A stretch of 64,000 bases of DNA from Paludibacteraceae bacterium (GCA_017454915.1 JAFTCC010000038.1:1-64000); one strand, 5' to 3'; shown: positions 37,336-46,639, counted from the stretch's first letter. Notes: generated by a model not told the origin, from the letters alone. Translations and numbers: made by a program.

Positions 37336-38139
37336 ATGAGAATACTAATGAAATCTATCCACTTTATAGCAGTCAATTACAAAAGTTACGCCGCCGCAGA
37401 ACGTTTTATCCGCTCTGTTGATGCGGCTGCCGCCGCGTGCAAAGATTTCAATGCTGTAGTTAGCGTGATTGACAACGGCGCTGCAATAACGTGGCAGCCG
37501 CCAGTTGCCGAACACATCAAGTGCGAACTAATTGCTTTCGAGGAAAACTTAGGTTATCTGGGAGCCGCACAACAGGTTTGGAACACGACATCAACAGACT
37601 ACGATTTCACGGCTATATGCAATGTTGACCTTGAGCTGGCTCCTGACTTTTTGCAGCAGCTGTATGCTCTTGAGGCCATTGACAACTGCGGCTGGCTTGC
37701 ACCAGATATCTACACAACTGCCACACAACGGCACGAGAACCCATTCATGAACAGGCGGCCGAAGAAAATCAATTTTATCATCTGGAAGGCAATCTACAGT
37801 TCCACACTGCTCTATCGTATCTACTCCGCCATATCTGCGCTCAAACGCCGTGGAGCGCACAACAGCAACGTTTGCGACATATATGCCGGACACGGGTCTT
37901 TTATGCTTTTCACTAACGAATTTGCAAAACAAAACCCCGAGATTCATTTCCCGGGGTTCATGTACTGTGAAGAATTGTTTTTGGCGGAACTTATACGAAC
38001 TTGCTCGATGCGCACTATCTACAATCCTCATCTCCGAATCGTCAACATCGGCAAGGTCAGCACTGCTCTAATAAGCCAAACGAAGAAATCGAAATGGAGT
38101 CTCGCAAGTCTAAAGGAAATAGAAAAACAATGGTTTTGA
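37336..38139 (+). CDS. Family 2 glycosyltransferase, last gene of the operon
   Basis: 267 residues from ATG 37336 (or 267 minus 4 from 37348); an in-frame start inside the previous gene would add 50 unrelated residues. SIHFIAVNYKSYAAAERFI, VSVIDNGAA, ENLGYLGAAQQ and AICNVDLEL are the GT-A motifs. It would act on the same surface glycan. No flippase or priming transferase is encoded in the operon. Confidence 0.8.
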   Translation: MRILMKSIHFIAVNYKSYAAAERFIRSVDAAAAACKDFNAVVSVIDNGAAITWQPPVAEHIKCELIAFEENLGYLGAAQQVWNTTSTDYDFTAICNVDLELAPDFLQQLYALEAIDNCGWLAPDIYTTATQRHENPFMNRRPKKINFIIWKAIYSSTLLYRIYSAISALKRRGAHNSNVCDIYAGHGSFMLFTNEFAKQNPEIHFPGFMYCEELFLAELIRTCSMRTIYNPHLRIVNIGKVSTALISQTKKSKWSLASLKEIEKQWF

Positions 38140-38162
38140 TTTTCTAAAACAACACTCAATTT

Positions 38163-38378
38163 TCAGCGTGCGAGTTTACGATATTCCTCAACATAAAAGT
38201 CGAAGAAATTATGGTTTAATGCGACAGAAATTCGTAGCAGGTTATCCGTGTCAATGCTTTTGTTGTTAAAGATGCGATAGATTAGCGTTCTGTCTCGCCC
38301 TATCTGCTTCGCAAGCCACGTTACACCACGTCCTTGACGCTGCATTTCCTGCTTGATTAGGGAACCGATATCAACCAT
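38163..38378 (-). CDS. Small XRE-type helix-turn-helix regulator
   Basis: 71 residues from ATG 38378. The family starts with a phrase like MVDIGSLIKQEMQRQGRGV and continues WLAKQIGRDRTLIYRIF, SIDTDNLLRIS, HNFF. These are common Bacteroidetes DNA-binding proteins of unknown target. An upstream ATG at 38429 would add 17 residues that the family lacks. Promoter at 38443-38473. It converges on the polysaccharide operon. Confidence 0.82.
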   Translation of the reverse strand: MVDIGSLIKQEMQRQGRGVTWLAKQIGRDRTLIYRIFNNKSIDTDNLLRISVALNHNFFDFYVEEYRKLAR

Positions 38379-38442
38379 ACATTCACCAATAAAAAATTGA
38401 ACAATTATTTTACTTTTGTCAAAAGTCATAGTTTCGACTTTG

Positions 38443-38473
38443 CAAAGTTATTGATTATTTTTCAATTAGCAAA
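38443..38473 (-). promoter_or_regulatory. Promoter of the small HTH gene
   Basis: On the minus strand TTTG (38473-38470), 19 nt, TAACTTTG (38450-38443). It implies a leader of about 60 nt to ATG 38378. Confidence 0.78.
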
Positions 38474-38563
38474 TTATTTTGTATTTTGCAACATTATAGT
38501 TACAAATCTACTACAGTTTTGATTTATATATTGTCTATGGTGCACAATAGCAACACGTTATAA

Positions 38564-40234
38564 CTACTTTCGCTGTCGTTTTGCTTTCAATCCCACCGGA
38601 ATTATTTCCACCCTCCGGTCTTTTGCCAATTGGTGTTCTCCAGTGTAGTAAAACGGTTCCGTAGCCCCAAACGATGCCACTATCATCTGGTCCTTTTGAA
38701 CGCCTTTTTTCTCAAGTAGAGCCGCTACAGCCTGCGCACGTTTAAGCGCAAGTTTCCGGTTATATCCGTCAGTGCCAAGCTTGCAGGCATGGCCATTGAC
38801 ATGGATTTTGAGTTCGGGATGCGCAACCAGAATAGCGGCTACCGAATCTATAATGTCAGCAGGCTCCAAAATCGGGACATAAGAGTCGAGCGCAAACCAA
38901 ATAACCGTTTCCAAAAGCAGGTCATGCATCTGCTGGCGCGCTTGCTTAGCTTCGGTAGATAGCGGAACTGACTGGTCTGCCAAAGTGTCGGGGCGAACGT
39001 AAATCGTGTCGTGGACATAGATGTCATTAACGACATAAATCGTGTCAGGCACATAAATCGTGTCAGGTATTGACGTGCATTCGGGCATATATTCGGCCCA
39101 CCGCTCATAGATTTTCTTTGCCTTCTGTTTCTTTTGTGCCTCGGTGAGGCGGTTGGTGAACATCACCCCAAACTTCAGCCCTACCTGCCATGGGTGAGAG
39201 TTGCTCGTCAGGTTGGTGCCGAACACACCGCTATATTCGTTCATCGGAAGATTGTTAGCCGCAGTGCGGAAACCTATATCATCTTTGCTCTTGCCATCCC
39301 AGCGGTCGGCGTTGTTCATCGTTACGTCGGCATAGAGCCCAAGAGTGAGATTAACTCGGGGAGTAACCTGCATTAGCATCCCAAGCTCCGCGTGAGCCAT
39401 GGCATTGACAGGAGACAGGGCCCGCATCTTGCCTTGCTTGTCTGATATTTCCTCTACTGTGAAACCATGCGTCGGGACATCGCGAATAGTGAGGTCCCAT
39501 TGCTCATAATAAGCGGAATGCTCAATCTTGGCATCGTCAAGCCGATAGTTTCTGCTCAAGGCTATACCGAGTTTCAAACCCATATCAGCATACATTCCTA
39601 TTTTCCGAGGCTTATACTTGAAAGACGCAAGAATAGGTATCTCAAGCTGATAGAGCCGCTGTTTTTCTGTGAACTTCTCAAAGTCAATGCGGTGGTCATA
39701 GAGTTGACCCTGATAATCTGTAAACTGAAGCCTTCCGACAAACGGGTCGGTGAATTTCATATTATTGCCGTAAGAGGACACTTCGAGTCCTGTCTTCAGT
39801 CCGAAATATGGCTTAAAGAAATAGCTATAGCCAAAACCAACATTAAACGCAGGTCTGACAATTTTCGAACCGACGTCAAGTTTGTAGCCAAGGCTGCTCA
39901 CTCCCATGCCAGCCCCGAAACTGAAAAACGAGCCGGTGTCAAGGTTGTCTTTGGGCTCTCTGCTGCGCTGTTGAATTGTAGTTGTGTTTACATCTGGACT
40001 GTTTTTTGCTTTAGTGGCTTTCCTTTTCTGTTTCGCAGCCTGTTTGCGTTTCTTGGCAGCTGCCTTCCGCCTTTTAGCAGCGGCTTTCTTTCGCGCGGCT
40101 GCGCTCATTGGAGTTGACGCGGTATTTTTTGTTACTGCGGTAGTCTGCGCGGGACGGCGGTACTGCGCAAACGACACCGTAGAAAAACTTGCGAATAGGA
40201 GTATGATAAAAAGTATTTTTAATATCTGTTTCAC
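38564..40234 (-). CDS. OmpA-family outer-membrane protein
   Basis: 556 residues from a GTG at 40234. This start is set by an AGGAGG sequence 8 nt upstream and by the signal peptide that begins there (KQILKILFIILLFASFSTVSFA). A Lys/Ala/Arg-rich segment (about 42-80) follows, then a beta-barrel with WQVGLKFGVMF near its end, a DTIYV repeat (about 386-412), and an OmpA C-terminal peptidoglycan-binding domain (about 438-553: NGHACKLGTDGYN, LALKRAQAVAALL). It probably anchors the outer membrane to peptidoglycan. It follows the T9SS gene by 16 nt. Confidence 0.85.
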   Translation of the reverse strand: MKQILKILFIILLFASFSTVSFAQYRRPAQTTAVTKNTASTPMSAAARKKAAAKRRKAAAKKRKQAAKQKRKATKAKNSPDVNTTTIQQRSREPKDNLDTGSFFSFGAGMGVSSLGYKLDVGSKIVRPAFNVGFGYSYFFKPYFGLKTGLEVSSYGNNMKFTDPFVGRLQFTDYQGQLYDHRIDFEKFTEKQRLYQLEIPILASFKYKPRKIGMYADMGLKLGIALSRNYRLDDAKIEHSAYYEQWDLTIRDVPTHGFTVEEISDKQGKMRALSPVNAMAHAELGMLMQVTPRVNLTLGLYADVTMNNADRWDGKSKDDIGFRTAANNLPMNEYSGVFGTNLTSNSHPWQVGLKFGVMFTNRLTEAQKKQKAKKIYERWAEYMPECTSIPDTIYVPDTIYVVNDIYVHDTIYVRPDTLADQSVPLSTEAKQARQQMHDLLLETVIWFALDSYVPILEPADIIDSVAAILVAHPELKIHVNGHACKLGTDGYNRKLALKRAQAVAALLEKKGVQKDQMIVASFGATEPFYYTGEHQLAKDRRVEIIPVGLKAKRQRK

Positions 40235-40242
40235 TGTTTCGC

Positions 40243-40248
40243 CCTCCT
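40243..40248 (-). promoter_or_regulatory. Shine-Dalgarno site of the OmpA-family gene
   Basis: AGGAGG on the minus strand, 8 nt before GTG 40234 and within 3 nt of the upstream stop codon. Strong sites like this are unusual in Bacteroidetes; it decides the start codon here. Confidence 0.75.
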
Positions 40249-40250
40249 TT

Positions 40251-43200
40251 TTATTTAACCACCAGTTTTTGGAACGCGCGCTGCCCATTAGCCGCATCCA
40301 CGCGAACAAGATATGTCCCAGCCGTGTTAGGCGCGGCAATGATATAATGCTGCGAGCCGTTGAGTTTAAATGAGTTTACTAATCGGCCGGTAACGTCCAA
40401 AACCGAGGCGGTCCCCACCACTGGAGTGTCAAGCGAAAATGACTGCCCCACGCTAACCGGCACAGGATAGAGCGCGAAGCCGGCTGCGTCATTCAAACCC
40501 GTAAAGGATGACGGACGGAAATCGCAAGTGTAGTAACTTGTGCCGTCATTGCCTACTAATTGAACCGTATAAACCGCGTTAAGGTCGTTTTGCAAATACG
40601 GGTCGTAATACATCTGCCCCGTGGCGCCGGGAATAAGTTCGCCGTTTTTGAACCACTGGAATGACACGAACCGTTTATCGTCATCGCCCTGTTCATGGTT
40701 GTTAGGATTGTTATCGACAAAGAGCACATCGCCCCACTTTTGATATACGAAACCCTGCAGACTGATGTTAAAATGGAGCGACACCACATACGGTGCACAT
40801 CCCACTTGCGATTCCGTTTCAAAAAATTCTGCCGTAACCTCATACTCACCATAGCCTGCCGTTTCCGGTATGTCAACCACTATTGGATCACCGGTGAGTT
40901 CAGCAGACTCGTTTTGGAATCCGGCTGATAATGCGGCATCATTGAACGTGAGGCGGTAAGCGTTAGGACTACCGTCTGCAATCTGATAATTAATCGTGAG
41001 TTTAGTGTCATCCTCACAGATATTGCCCAGCGGCTGCACATCAACCTTGGGCGCAGGATAGTGCTTACACGTCAGAGTAACGTTAAGCGCACAGCCGTCT
41101 GCCTGACTGTCATTGACGGTTTTCTGCTCATCGGTCGCGGTAAATGTGACAACGCCAGTCCGCCCGTCTGAATAGCGATAGGTATAGTCATACGGTAGTT
41201 CACCACCGCAAACATACACGTCTTGTTGCTCGTTCACATCTTTGCCAAGTGTTATTATCGCCTCCCCTTCCGCGGTTTTCCATCCGCCGGTACACAACTG
41301 GGATTTCACTTGCCGCTTAAATACTATCGTAGTCGGGAAAGTGATATCCGACACGTCAAATTCGTGGTGAAGGTCAGAGGTGTTTTCGTCGATGTCCCTG
41401 ATTTTTGTGTCGGAGCCATTGAGACGCTCATAGGCATTCCACCTGTATTTCAAATCTCCCTCTCCGCTTGCCGCTGCTACATTGTTGATGTCAACCATGA
41501 ACGTTTGCGCATCCGCAGCAAGGCAAACCTTAGACTGTGGCGAGGCTATCTTACCTGCCATAACTTCCTCATAAATAGTCACTGTAAACGTGTTATCAGA
41601 AAAAGTCCAGTCGGTAAATCCAGAACCCTCTTTAGCCTGACGCTGGAATTGATAGGTGCGTCCATATTCAAACGTCATGGTTGAAAGTTTGAGTTCAGCC
41701 GTTGTGGCTCCTTCTATCACATTACCATCGCACAGCCACCTGTACTCTATTCGTCCGTCGCCGCCACGCGCGTCTTCAACACTGCCTATCGAACCGCTCA
41801 CCGCTGTCGTGCAATACCCGTTTTCCTTGTTTGATATTACTCCTGGCTTAAATTCGTCATACACAATGAACAATTTTACGCCTTCACTTTGAGTGTACGA
41901 TTGAGTAGAACAGAACTTGTCGAGCGAGCCGCGATAGAAATAGTATTCGCCAGGCTGTGTGATTTCCAGCGTGTATTCGGGGTCAGTGTGGTTAAATTCA
42001 TCGGGCCACGGCAACTGAACACTATCTTTAACTATTGTTTCTGTTCCAGTCACATAATTGACCGACTTCTGCGTCAAGTGCCAATTATAGTCGTATGGTC
42101 CTTCACCGCCTTTAGCTTCGCGCACGTTCTGAATGTGAAGTTCGCGAGGCACGCCGAACAACACCTCCACTTCACTATCAATCTCGCCGGCGTCAAAACT
42201 ATCAAACACTGTGAGGTAGTATGCGCCACCCGACTCCACGTACTCGAGTTGGCACATGCTATCATGAACATATCGTTTGTACATAAAATGCCCGTTCTCA
42301 TCCGCAAATATCATAAAGTCTTTATAATCTACTGACGTAACGAACTGGGTGCCAATAAGCGTGGTATCTTCTAAAATGCCGTCGCCATCAAGGTCTTGAA
42401 GCACATATTTCTCAAACTTATAATGGTATGGGAACAGTCTTGTGTTGTCGTCGCGTCCGCCAGAAGCATTCCTCACCTCTCCACCTTTTTCTTTGTGGCT
42501 GAACTTGAATATATCCCCTCTACATGCCTTTGCCCTATTGCCTATTATGCCCGGAGTAAAGCGGTCATAGCCCTTTACCTTAATAAGTACCGTGCGTGAA
42601 TGTCCGTTTTTTGTTACTGTCAGTCTAACATCGGTCAAAGAACATGGACGCGAGACCACGGCGCTGCCACCATTTATTTTCACAATCTCCTCTCCAAGCG
42701 ACGTCATCTCACCGCCGTTGAACCATTCGACGTCATTAAGTACGCATAGTGAGAAAGATTTTGTCACGCTCTCTGCGCGCTGAGTTGAACCGTTGTTTTG
42801 GGTGGGCATTATCACTGGCGACACAGCAACGATTGACGCATCAGGCGACTTTTCGGCAAAGCATGCCAACTGCGGATACAAATCACTATCAGTTAGCCAA
42901 TCGGGGTCGTTCTTGAAAATGTCGTACATATCTGTTGTGAATGCAGCCACCACAATACCTTCTACCAGTCCGTCTTTGCCCGGCTGCATAGGACCCATCT
43001 GCTGGTCTAAATACACATTAGTGAACGTGCCCTCATTGATGCCCACCACGCCACCTGCACCAACGGCATAAGTAAAGCCCGAAACATAGCTGTTAGAAAC
43101 CACGCCAACGTTATGCCCCACAAGTCCGCCTACATTATCACGCGCGAATTCGATGTAACCGCCCTGAAAACAATGGTCTATCGTTCCACGGTTTTCACCA

Positions 43201-43724
43201 GCAATACCTCCTACAATGTCAGTCTGATCGACAAAAATTCGTATAAGAGAAAAACAATGGTCAATTGTCCCGTTGTTCCTGCCGGCAAAGGCACCCACAT
43301 ATCGTTTGAAGTCGAAAAAGATATTACCGCTTTCAATAGCAAGGTCATGAACACGGCCATTCTCGCCAATCACGCCGAATAGTCCGTAGTCGGTCATCCT
43401 GCCCGATATACCATTAAGCGTCATATTGCTTATAGTGAAGCAATTGCCGTTAAAATCCCCCTCAAACGGAATGGCCTCACTGCCTATCGGGGTCCATGTC
43501 ACTTGGTCTTGTCCACCCAAATCCAACGACTGGGTCATGACAAATGAGTAGCCCGCAAAAGTCTGTTTTTGAGCCGCTATCCACGCCAATTCCGCAGGGG
43601 TGTTAATCGTATATTCAGTACCGTTCAACGCAGGTGCCTTTACAGTAACGCCGTCCCAAGCCTGCGAAAAAACATGAACAGAAAATATAAATAACAAAAA
43701 AAGTGGAAAAAAACTTTTTTTCAT
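40251..43724 (-). CDS. T9SS-exported surface protein with GLUG-like repeats
   Basis: 1157 residues. Signal peptide 1-20 (HVFSQ). Residues about 85-245 contain GLUG-like repeats (NNGTIDHCFS, GGIAGENRGTIDHCF, GGLVGHNVG, GGVVGINEG). A long middle part has several Ig-like or SprB-type segments. The last 80 residues form a type IX sorting domain (LYPVPVSVGQSFSL, VLDVTGRLV, GTYLVRVD, QKLVVK). It should be secreted and attached to the surface. A promoter lies at 43767-43797; the OmpA-family gene follows directly. Confidence 0.87.
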   Translation of the reverse strand: MKKSFFPLFLLFIFSVHVFSQAWDGVTVKAPALNGTEYTINTPAELAWIAAQKQTFAGYSFVMTQSLDLGGQDQVTWTPIGSEAIPFEGDFNGNCFTISNMTLNGISGRMTDYGLFGVIGENGRVHDLAIESGNIFFDFKRYVGAFAGRNNGTIDHCFSLIRIFVDQTDIVGGIAGENRGTIDHCFQGGYIEFARDNVGGLVGHNVGVVSNSYVSGFTYAVGAGGVVGINEGTFTNVYLDQQMGPMQPGKDGLVEGIVVAAFTTDMYDIFKNDPDWLTDSDLYPQLACFAEKSPDASIVAVSPVIMPTQNNGSTQRAESVTKSFSLCVLNDVEWFNGGEMTSLGEEIVKINGGSAVVSRPCSLTDVRLTVTKNGHSRTVLIKVKGYDRFTPGIIGNRAKACRGDIFKFSHKEKGGEVRNASGGRDDNTRLFPYHYKFEKYVLQDLDGDGILEDTTLIGTQFVTSVDYKDFMIFADENGHFMYKRYVHDSMCQLEYVESGGAYYLTVFDSFDAGEIDSEVEVLFGVPRELHIQNVREAKGGEGPYDYNWHLTQKSVNYVTGTETIVKDSVQLPWPDEFNHTDPEYTLEITQPGEYYFYRGSLDKFCSTQSYTQSEGVKLFIVYDEFKPGVISNKENGYCTTAVSGSIGSVEDARGGDGRIEYRWLCDGNVIEGATTAELKLSTMTFEYGRTYQFQRQAKEGSGFTDWTFSDNTFTVTIYEEVMAGKIASPQSKVCLAADAQTFMVDINNVAAASGEGDLKYRWNAYERLNGSDTKIRDIDENTSDLHHEFDVSDITFPTTIVFKRQVKSQLCTGGWKTAEGEAIITLGKDVNEQQDVYVCGGELPYDYTYRYSDGRTGVVTFTATDEQKTVNDSQADGCALNVTLTCKHYPAPKVDVQPLGNICEDDTKLTINYQIADGSPNAYRLTFNDAALSAGFQNESAELTGDPIVVDIPETAGYGEYEVTAEFFETESQVGCAPYVVSLHFNISLQGFVYQKWGDVLFVDNNPNNHEQGDDDKRFVSFQWFKNGELIPGATGQMYYDPYLQNDLNAVYTVQLVGNDGTSYYTCDFRPSSFTGLNDAAGFALYPVPVSVGQSFSLDTPVVGTASVLDVTGRLVNSFKLNGSQHYIIAAPNTAGTYLVRVDAANGQRAFQKLVVK

Positions 43725-43766
43725 ACTGAATGAGATAGATTGGTTACCGCAAATATATACTTATTG

Positions 43767-43797
43767 CAAAGTTACTTTTTTTTTCTAAAACAGCAAA
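43767..43797 (-). promoter_or_regulatory. Promoter of the T9SS surface gene
   Basis: On the minus strand TTTG (43797-43794), 19 nt, TAACTTTG (43774-43767), 43 nt before the start codon. Confidence 0.8.
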
Positions 43798-43845
43798 AAA
43801 ATATAACTGGTTGGAAAATAAATCCAATATGCGCTAACCGAACTG

Positions 43846-43878
43846 ATTACACACAAATTACACACAAATTACACACAA
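43846..43878. repeat. Three 11-bp direct repeats
   Basis: ATTACACACAA three times in a row between two transcription units. It lies just outside the terminator at 43879-43916 and upstream of the T9SS gene promoter. Role unknown. Confidence 0.8.
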
Positions 43879-43916
43879 AAAAAAAGTGGCACTGCCACAG
43901 CATTAGACAGTGCCAC
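43879..43916 (-). terminator. Terminator of the transglutaminase-like operon
   Basis: GTGGCACTG (43886-43894) pairs with CAGTGCCAC (43908-43916); on the minus strand a run of seven or more U follows. It lies 31 nt after the stop at 43948. Confidence 0.88.
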
Positions 43917-43947
43917 AACAAAATCAAGTAAACTCTTCTTCAAATGC

Positions 43948-44451
43948 TCATTCTTGACGCCTGAAACGAAATACCGTGTCTTTGAATTTCTTGTCCGTAA
44001 GAATCAGTTCCCCTCGCCCGCTGAATTCAGACCTATAACTTTTAGGCACTTTCACGTCTGAGCCGTCCATGCAGTGCAGTTCGCGGAGCATTTTGTCTTC
44101 AACTTTCCATAGAAACCAGCCGTTACCGTGAAACACGAGGTCCTCCTCCTCGATGTTCTCGTCCTCGTGCCACTCTTTGCCCCAGTAGTATCCATCAGCC
44201 TCATAATCATCGTAATAGACACGGTGCCAACTGGGATTGTCCGCATTTTGCCATTCACCCACAAAGCGTTTGTCGGCAGGTGGCATGCCGTCGTCATAAG
44301 TGCCGTAAACATCGGTTGAGTGCGTTATATCGCCTGTATTGTGCAGTTTTTCACTCTGACGCACGAGGTGCCATGCGACAGCGGAGGTCGCTGCGACCAC
44401 AACCGCCGCAACAACCGCTGCCATCAAATATATCTTTTGTTTGTGCGTCAT
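43948..44451 (-). CDS. Membrane-anchored protein of unknown function
   Basis: 167 residues. One N-terminal membrane segment (YLMAAVVAAVVVAATSAVAW, about 8-27), then a soluble domain with FVGEWQNADNPSWHRVYYDD, WFLWKVEDKMLRELH and KFKDTVFRFRR. It resembles small lipocalin-like proteins but no family is assigned. Its start overlaps the stop of the transglutaminase-like gene by 4 bases, so both are made together and may interact in the envelope. Confidence 0.65.
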   Translation of the reverse strand: MTHKQKIYLMAAVVAAVVVAATSAVAWHLVRQSEKLHNTGDITHSTDVYGTYDDGMPPADKRFVGEWQNADNPSWHRVYYDDYEADGYYWGKEWHEDENIEEEDLVFHGNGWFLWKVEDKMLRELHCMDGSDVKVPKSYRSEFSGRGELILTDKKFKDTVFRFRRQE

Positions 44452-46127
44452 TTACCGAGCACTATGATTTTTGCCTGCACATTGCGGAAATCAGGCATGG
44501 TCTTCCCGACATTGGCATTGATGAAAGTCGGGTCGCAAACCGTGAATTTCCTATTATTATATGTCAGGTAATCGCCTTTCACGTCGGTGTTGAAATGCAC
44601 TGCCGCGGCAAGGTGGTTAGGATAGTAGAGCAGCACTACCTCGAGTCCCGTGAGGTCGCGCACCAGTCGCGAGAACAGTATAGCGCGGTCCTCACAGTCG
44701 CTATAGGGATAGTAGAGTGTTTCCTGCGCAAAAAACGCTCGGTCGTGTCCCCAGACCTTGTCGTCGTAGCCATACACGAACGCCGTCTGCACCCAGTTGA
44801 GCAGCAGGTTTACAGCCGTGAGTTCGTCCTTGCCCTCTATCGCCTTCTTGAGCGGAGGGTATAACTGATCCTTGACGGCCTGTTCAATAGGCGTGTTAGC
44901 ATACGCCGCCCAGCGCGACGTGAAGTTGTTGACAACCTGCGAGGTTGGGTATGCGCTAAAGAAGTCGAGCAGGTTCTTGTTGACGCTGGCCGTGGCGGTG
45001 AGCCCCTTGTCCGATGTCATTTTGCGTGCAGGAGTGGCCTCCATGCCGAACAGCGGCAGTTGACCAATCTGCATGGCAAGCGACTTCTCGTTGTCGAATT
45101 TTGCCTCACAGATTTGCATCCTTTGGTCTTGACAGCCGTCTATAAGGTAGAAACGCGTGTCACCGAGCAGGAAATAGCTCATGTTGTAGATGAAATAGTT
45201 GCTGGCTATCAGCAGGTGAAGTTTTCCGTTGCCCATAGCCATGCGAATGCGGTAGCCGGACTGCGACATCAGGAACGCCTGCACCAGCACTGCCTCGTTA
45301 GTCTTGCCATACTGTTTTTCGGTTATGTGGCGCAGAGCGTCGAGGTATGCCCAGTCGCAGAGCTTCTTTGAGCTGCGCATGCTAAGCGCATATTTCACTG
45401 TCGCGTCATACGCCGGCTTCGACAGCTGCTGCCATGCGTCCGCCAGCGCATTTTCGTTTAGTGCCTTCAGTTTCAGAGTCTCGTTGGCGGGGAACGGCAG
45501 GGTCAGAAGAGTGCCGTAGTAAGAGACAGACACTTTCTTTGTCGGAGTGTCTTCTTTCGGCTTCACCGGTGCTATGGGCTCGGGAGCCGGAGCCGGCGGC
45601 GGCACTACCACCACGTCCTTCTGCACAGGTATCTGCGCTGGCTTTGGATTTGTCGGCGGAGCCGTTTGTTCCTGCGGCTTCGTGTCCTGTTTAGGTTGAG
45701 GCTTTGTTTCTCCTTGAGGCTTTACGTCGGGCGTTGGCTTGTTGTCAGGCGCGGGCTTTGTTTCACCTTGAGGCGTTGGCTTTACGTCCGGCGCAGGCTT
45801 TGTTTCTCCTTTTGGCTTGGGCTGCGGTTTCGGAGCTGGAGCGGGCGCAGGCTCCTTATACACCACAGGCGGCAACGTCTTCTCTTCTTTTGGTTTCTCC
45901 GCCTCGTGCGACTGATAGGGTTTCCACGCATTACGCATAAAGTTGGCGTAATCCTCGTTCATCTGCTTGCGGAACGCGTCATACTCCTCCTGCGTCTTCT
46001 GTTTGAAGTCATTGAAGTCTTTGTGCATCTGCTGACGATACTTCTGAAAGTCGTCAGACCGCTGCGCAAACAGCGACGGCATTGCCGCCACTAAAATCAT
46101 AAAAGAAACGATTGATTTTTTCATCAT
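44448..46127 (-). CDS. Exported transglutaminase-like protein with coiled coil and Pro-rich linker
   Basis: 559 residues. Signal peptide 1-21 (SLFAQ). Residues about 25-70 are a charged coiled coil (FQKYRQQMHKDFNDFKQK). Residues about 75-205 are a Pro/Lys repeat (GETKPAPD, DVKPTPQ). The folded part ends in a papain-like/transglutaminase triad: Cys in YPYSDCEDRA (about 478), His in HLAAAVHF (about 503-508) and Asp in CDPTF (about 532). It probably acts in the periplasm; activity (protease, amidase or cross-linking) is unknown. The Pro-rich linker could span peptidoglycan. Confidence 0.8.
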   Translation of the reverse strand: MMKKSIVSFMILVAAMPSLFAQRSDDFQKYRQQMHKDFNDFKQKTQEEYDAFRKQMNEDYANFMRNAWKPYQSHEAEKPKEEKTLPPVVYKEPAPAPAPKPQPKPKGETKPAPDVKPTPQGETKPAPDNKPTPDVKPQGETKPQPKQDTKPQEQTAPPTNPKPAQIPVQKDVVVVPPPAPAPEPIAPVKPKEDTPTKKVSVSYYGTLLTLPFPANETLKLKALNENALADAWQQLSKPAYDATVKYALSMRSSKKLCDWAYLDALRHITEKQYGKTNEAVLVQAFLMSQSGYRIRMAMGNGKLHLLIASNYFIYNMSYFLLGDTRFYLIDGCQDQRMQICEAKFDNEKSLAMQIGQLPLFGMEATPARKMTSDKGLTATASVNKNLLDFFSAYPTSQVVNNFTSRWAAYANTPIEQAVKDQLYPPLKKAIEGKDELTAVNLLLNWVQTAFVYGYDDKVWGHDRAFFAQETLYYPYSDCEDRAILFSRLVRDLTGLEVVLLYYPNHLAAAVHFNTDVKGDYLTYNNRKFTVCDPTFINANVGKTMPDFRNVQAKIIVLGK

Positions 46128-46180
46128 ATCTTGTATTTTATGTTAATAACCAAATTTCCAATTAAACTGTTACACCCGAC

Positions 46181-46233
46181 TTAGTACCTGCAAGTACTAA
46201 ATTTGCACCGATTTTAGTACTTGGAAGTACTTT
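46181..46233. promoter_or_regulatory. Two palindromic operators of the toxin-antitoxin operon
   Basis: TTAGTACCTGCAAGTACTAA (46181-46200) and TTAGTACTTGGAAGTACTTT (46214-46233): two inverted repeats with AGTAC half-sites, centres 33 bp apart (about three helical turns), just upstream of the -33 region. This suits cooperative binding of an antitoxin or TA complex. Confidence 0.75.
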
Positions 46234-46246
46234 TTTGCCCCATTTC

Positions 46247-46278
46247 CTTGCACAAATGAAAACTTATCAATATCTTTG
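46247..46278 (+). promoter_or_regulatory. Promoter of the toxin-antitoxin operon
   Basis: CTTG (46247-46250), 20 nt, TATCTTTG (46271-46278). It excludes a start at 46235 and supports ATG 46334. Confidence 0.65.
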
Positions 46279-46333
46279 CAGTCGAAATAACATCACTATG
46301 CTATCAATTAGCAGTCTAAAAGCAATCAAAATT

Positions 46334-46639
46334 ATGGCACTATCAACGATGACTATACGAGTAGATGGTAATATCAAGACTCAGTTTGACGCACTCTGCG
46401 CACAGTTTGGCATGAGTGCTAATGCGGCAATGAATGTTTTCATTAATGCTGTCGTACGAACACGTACCATTCCTTTTAAGATTAGCGCCGAGGACGGTAA
46501 TGCCGGACAACGTGCGTTAAGAACTTTATACTCTACTGACCGCAGCAACCGCCCTGAACTCACTCTGGAGGAGATTAATGAAGAGATTCGAAAATCTCGA
46601 CGTGAACGTAAAGAACGTCAACAAAAAACGACGGTATGA
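46334..46639 (+). CDS. RelB/DinJ-family antitoxin
   Basis: 101 residues from ATG 46334. The N-terminal ribbon-helix-helix reads TMTIRVDGNIKTQFDALCAQFGMSANAA, as in DinJ/RelB. The C-terminus (LTLEEINEEIRKSRRERK) is the flexible toxin-binding part. It should neutralise the downstream PIN toxin and repress its own promoter through the two palindromes at 46181-46233. The stop overlaps the toxin start by 4 bases. Confidence 0.88.
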   Translation: MALSTMTIRVDGNIKTQFDALCAQFGMSANAAMNVFINAVVRTRTIPFKISAEDGNAGQRALRTLYSTDRSNRPELTLEEINEEIRKSRRERKERQQKTTV

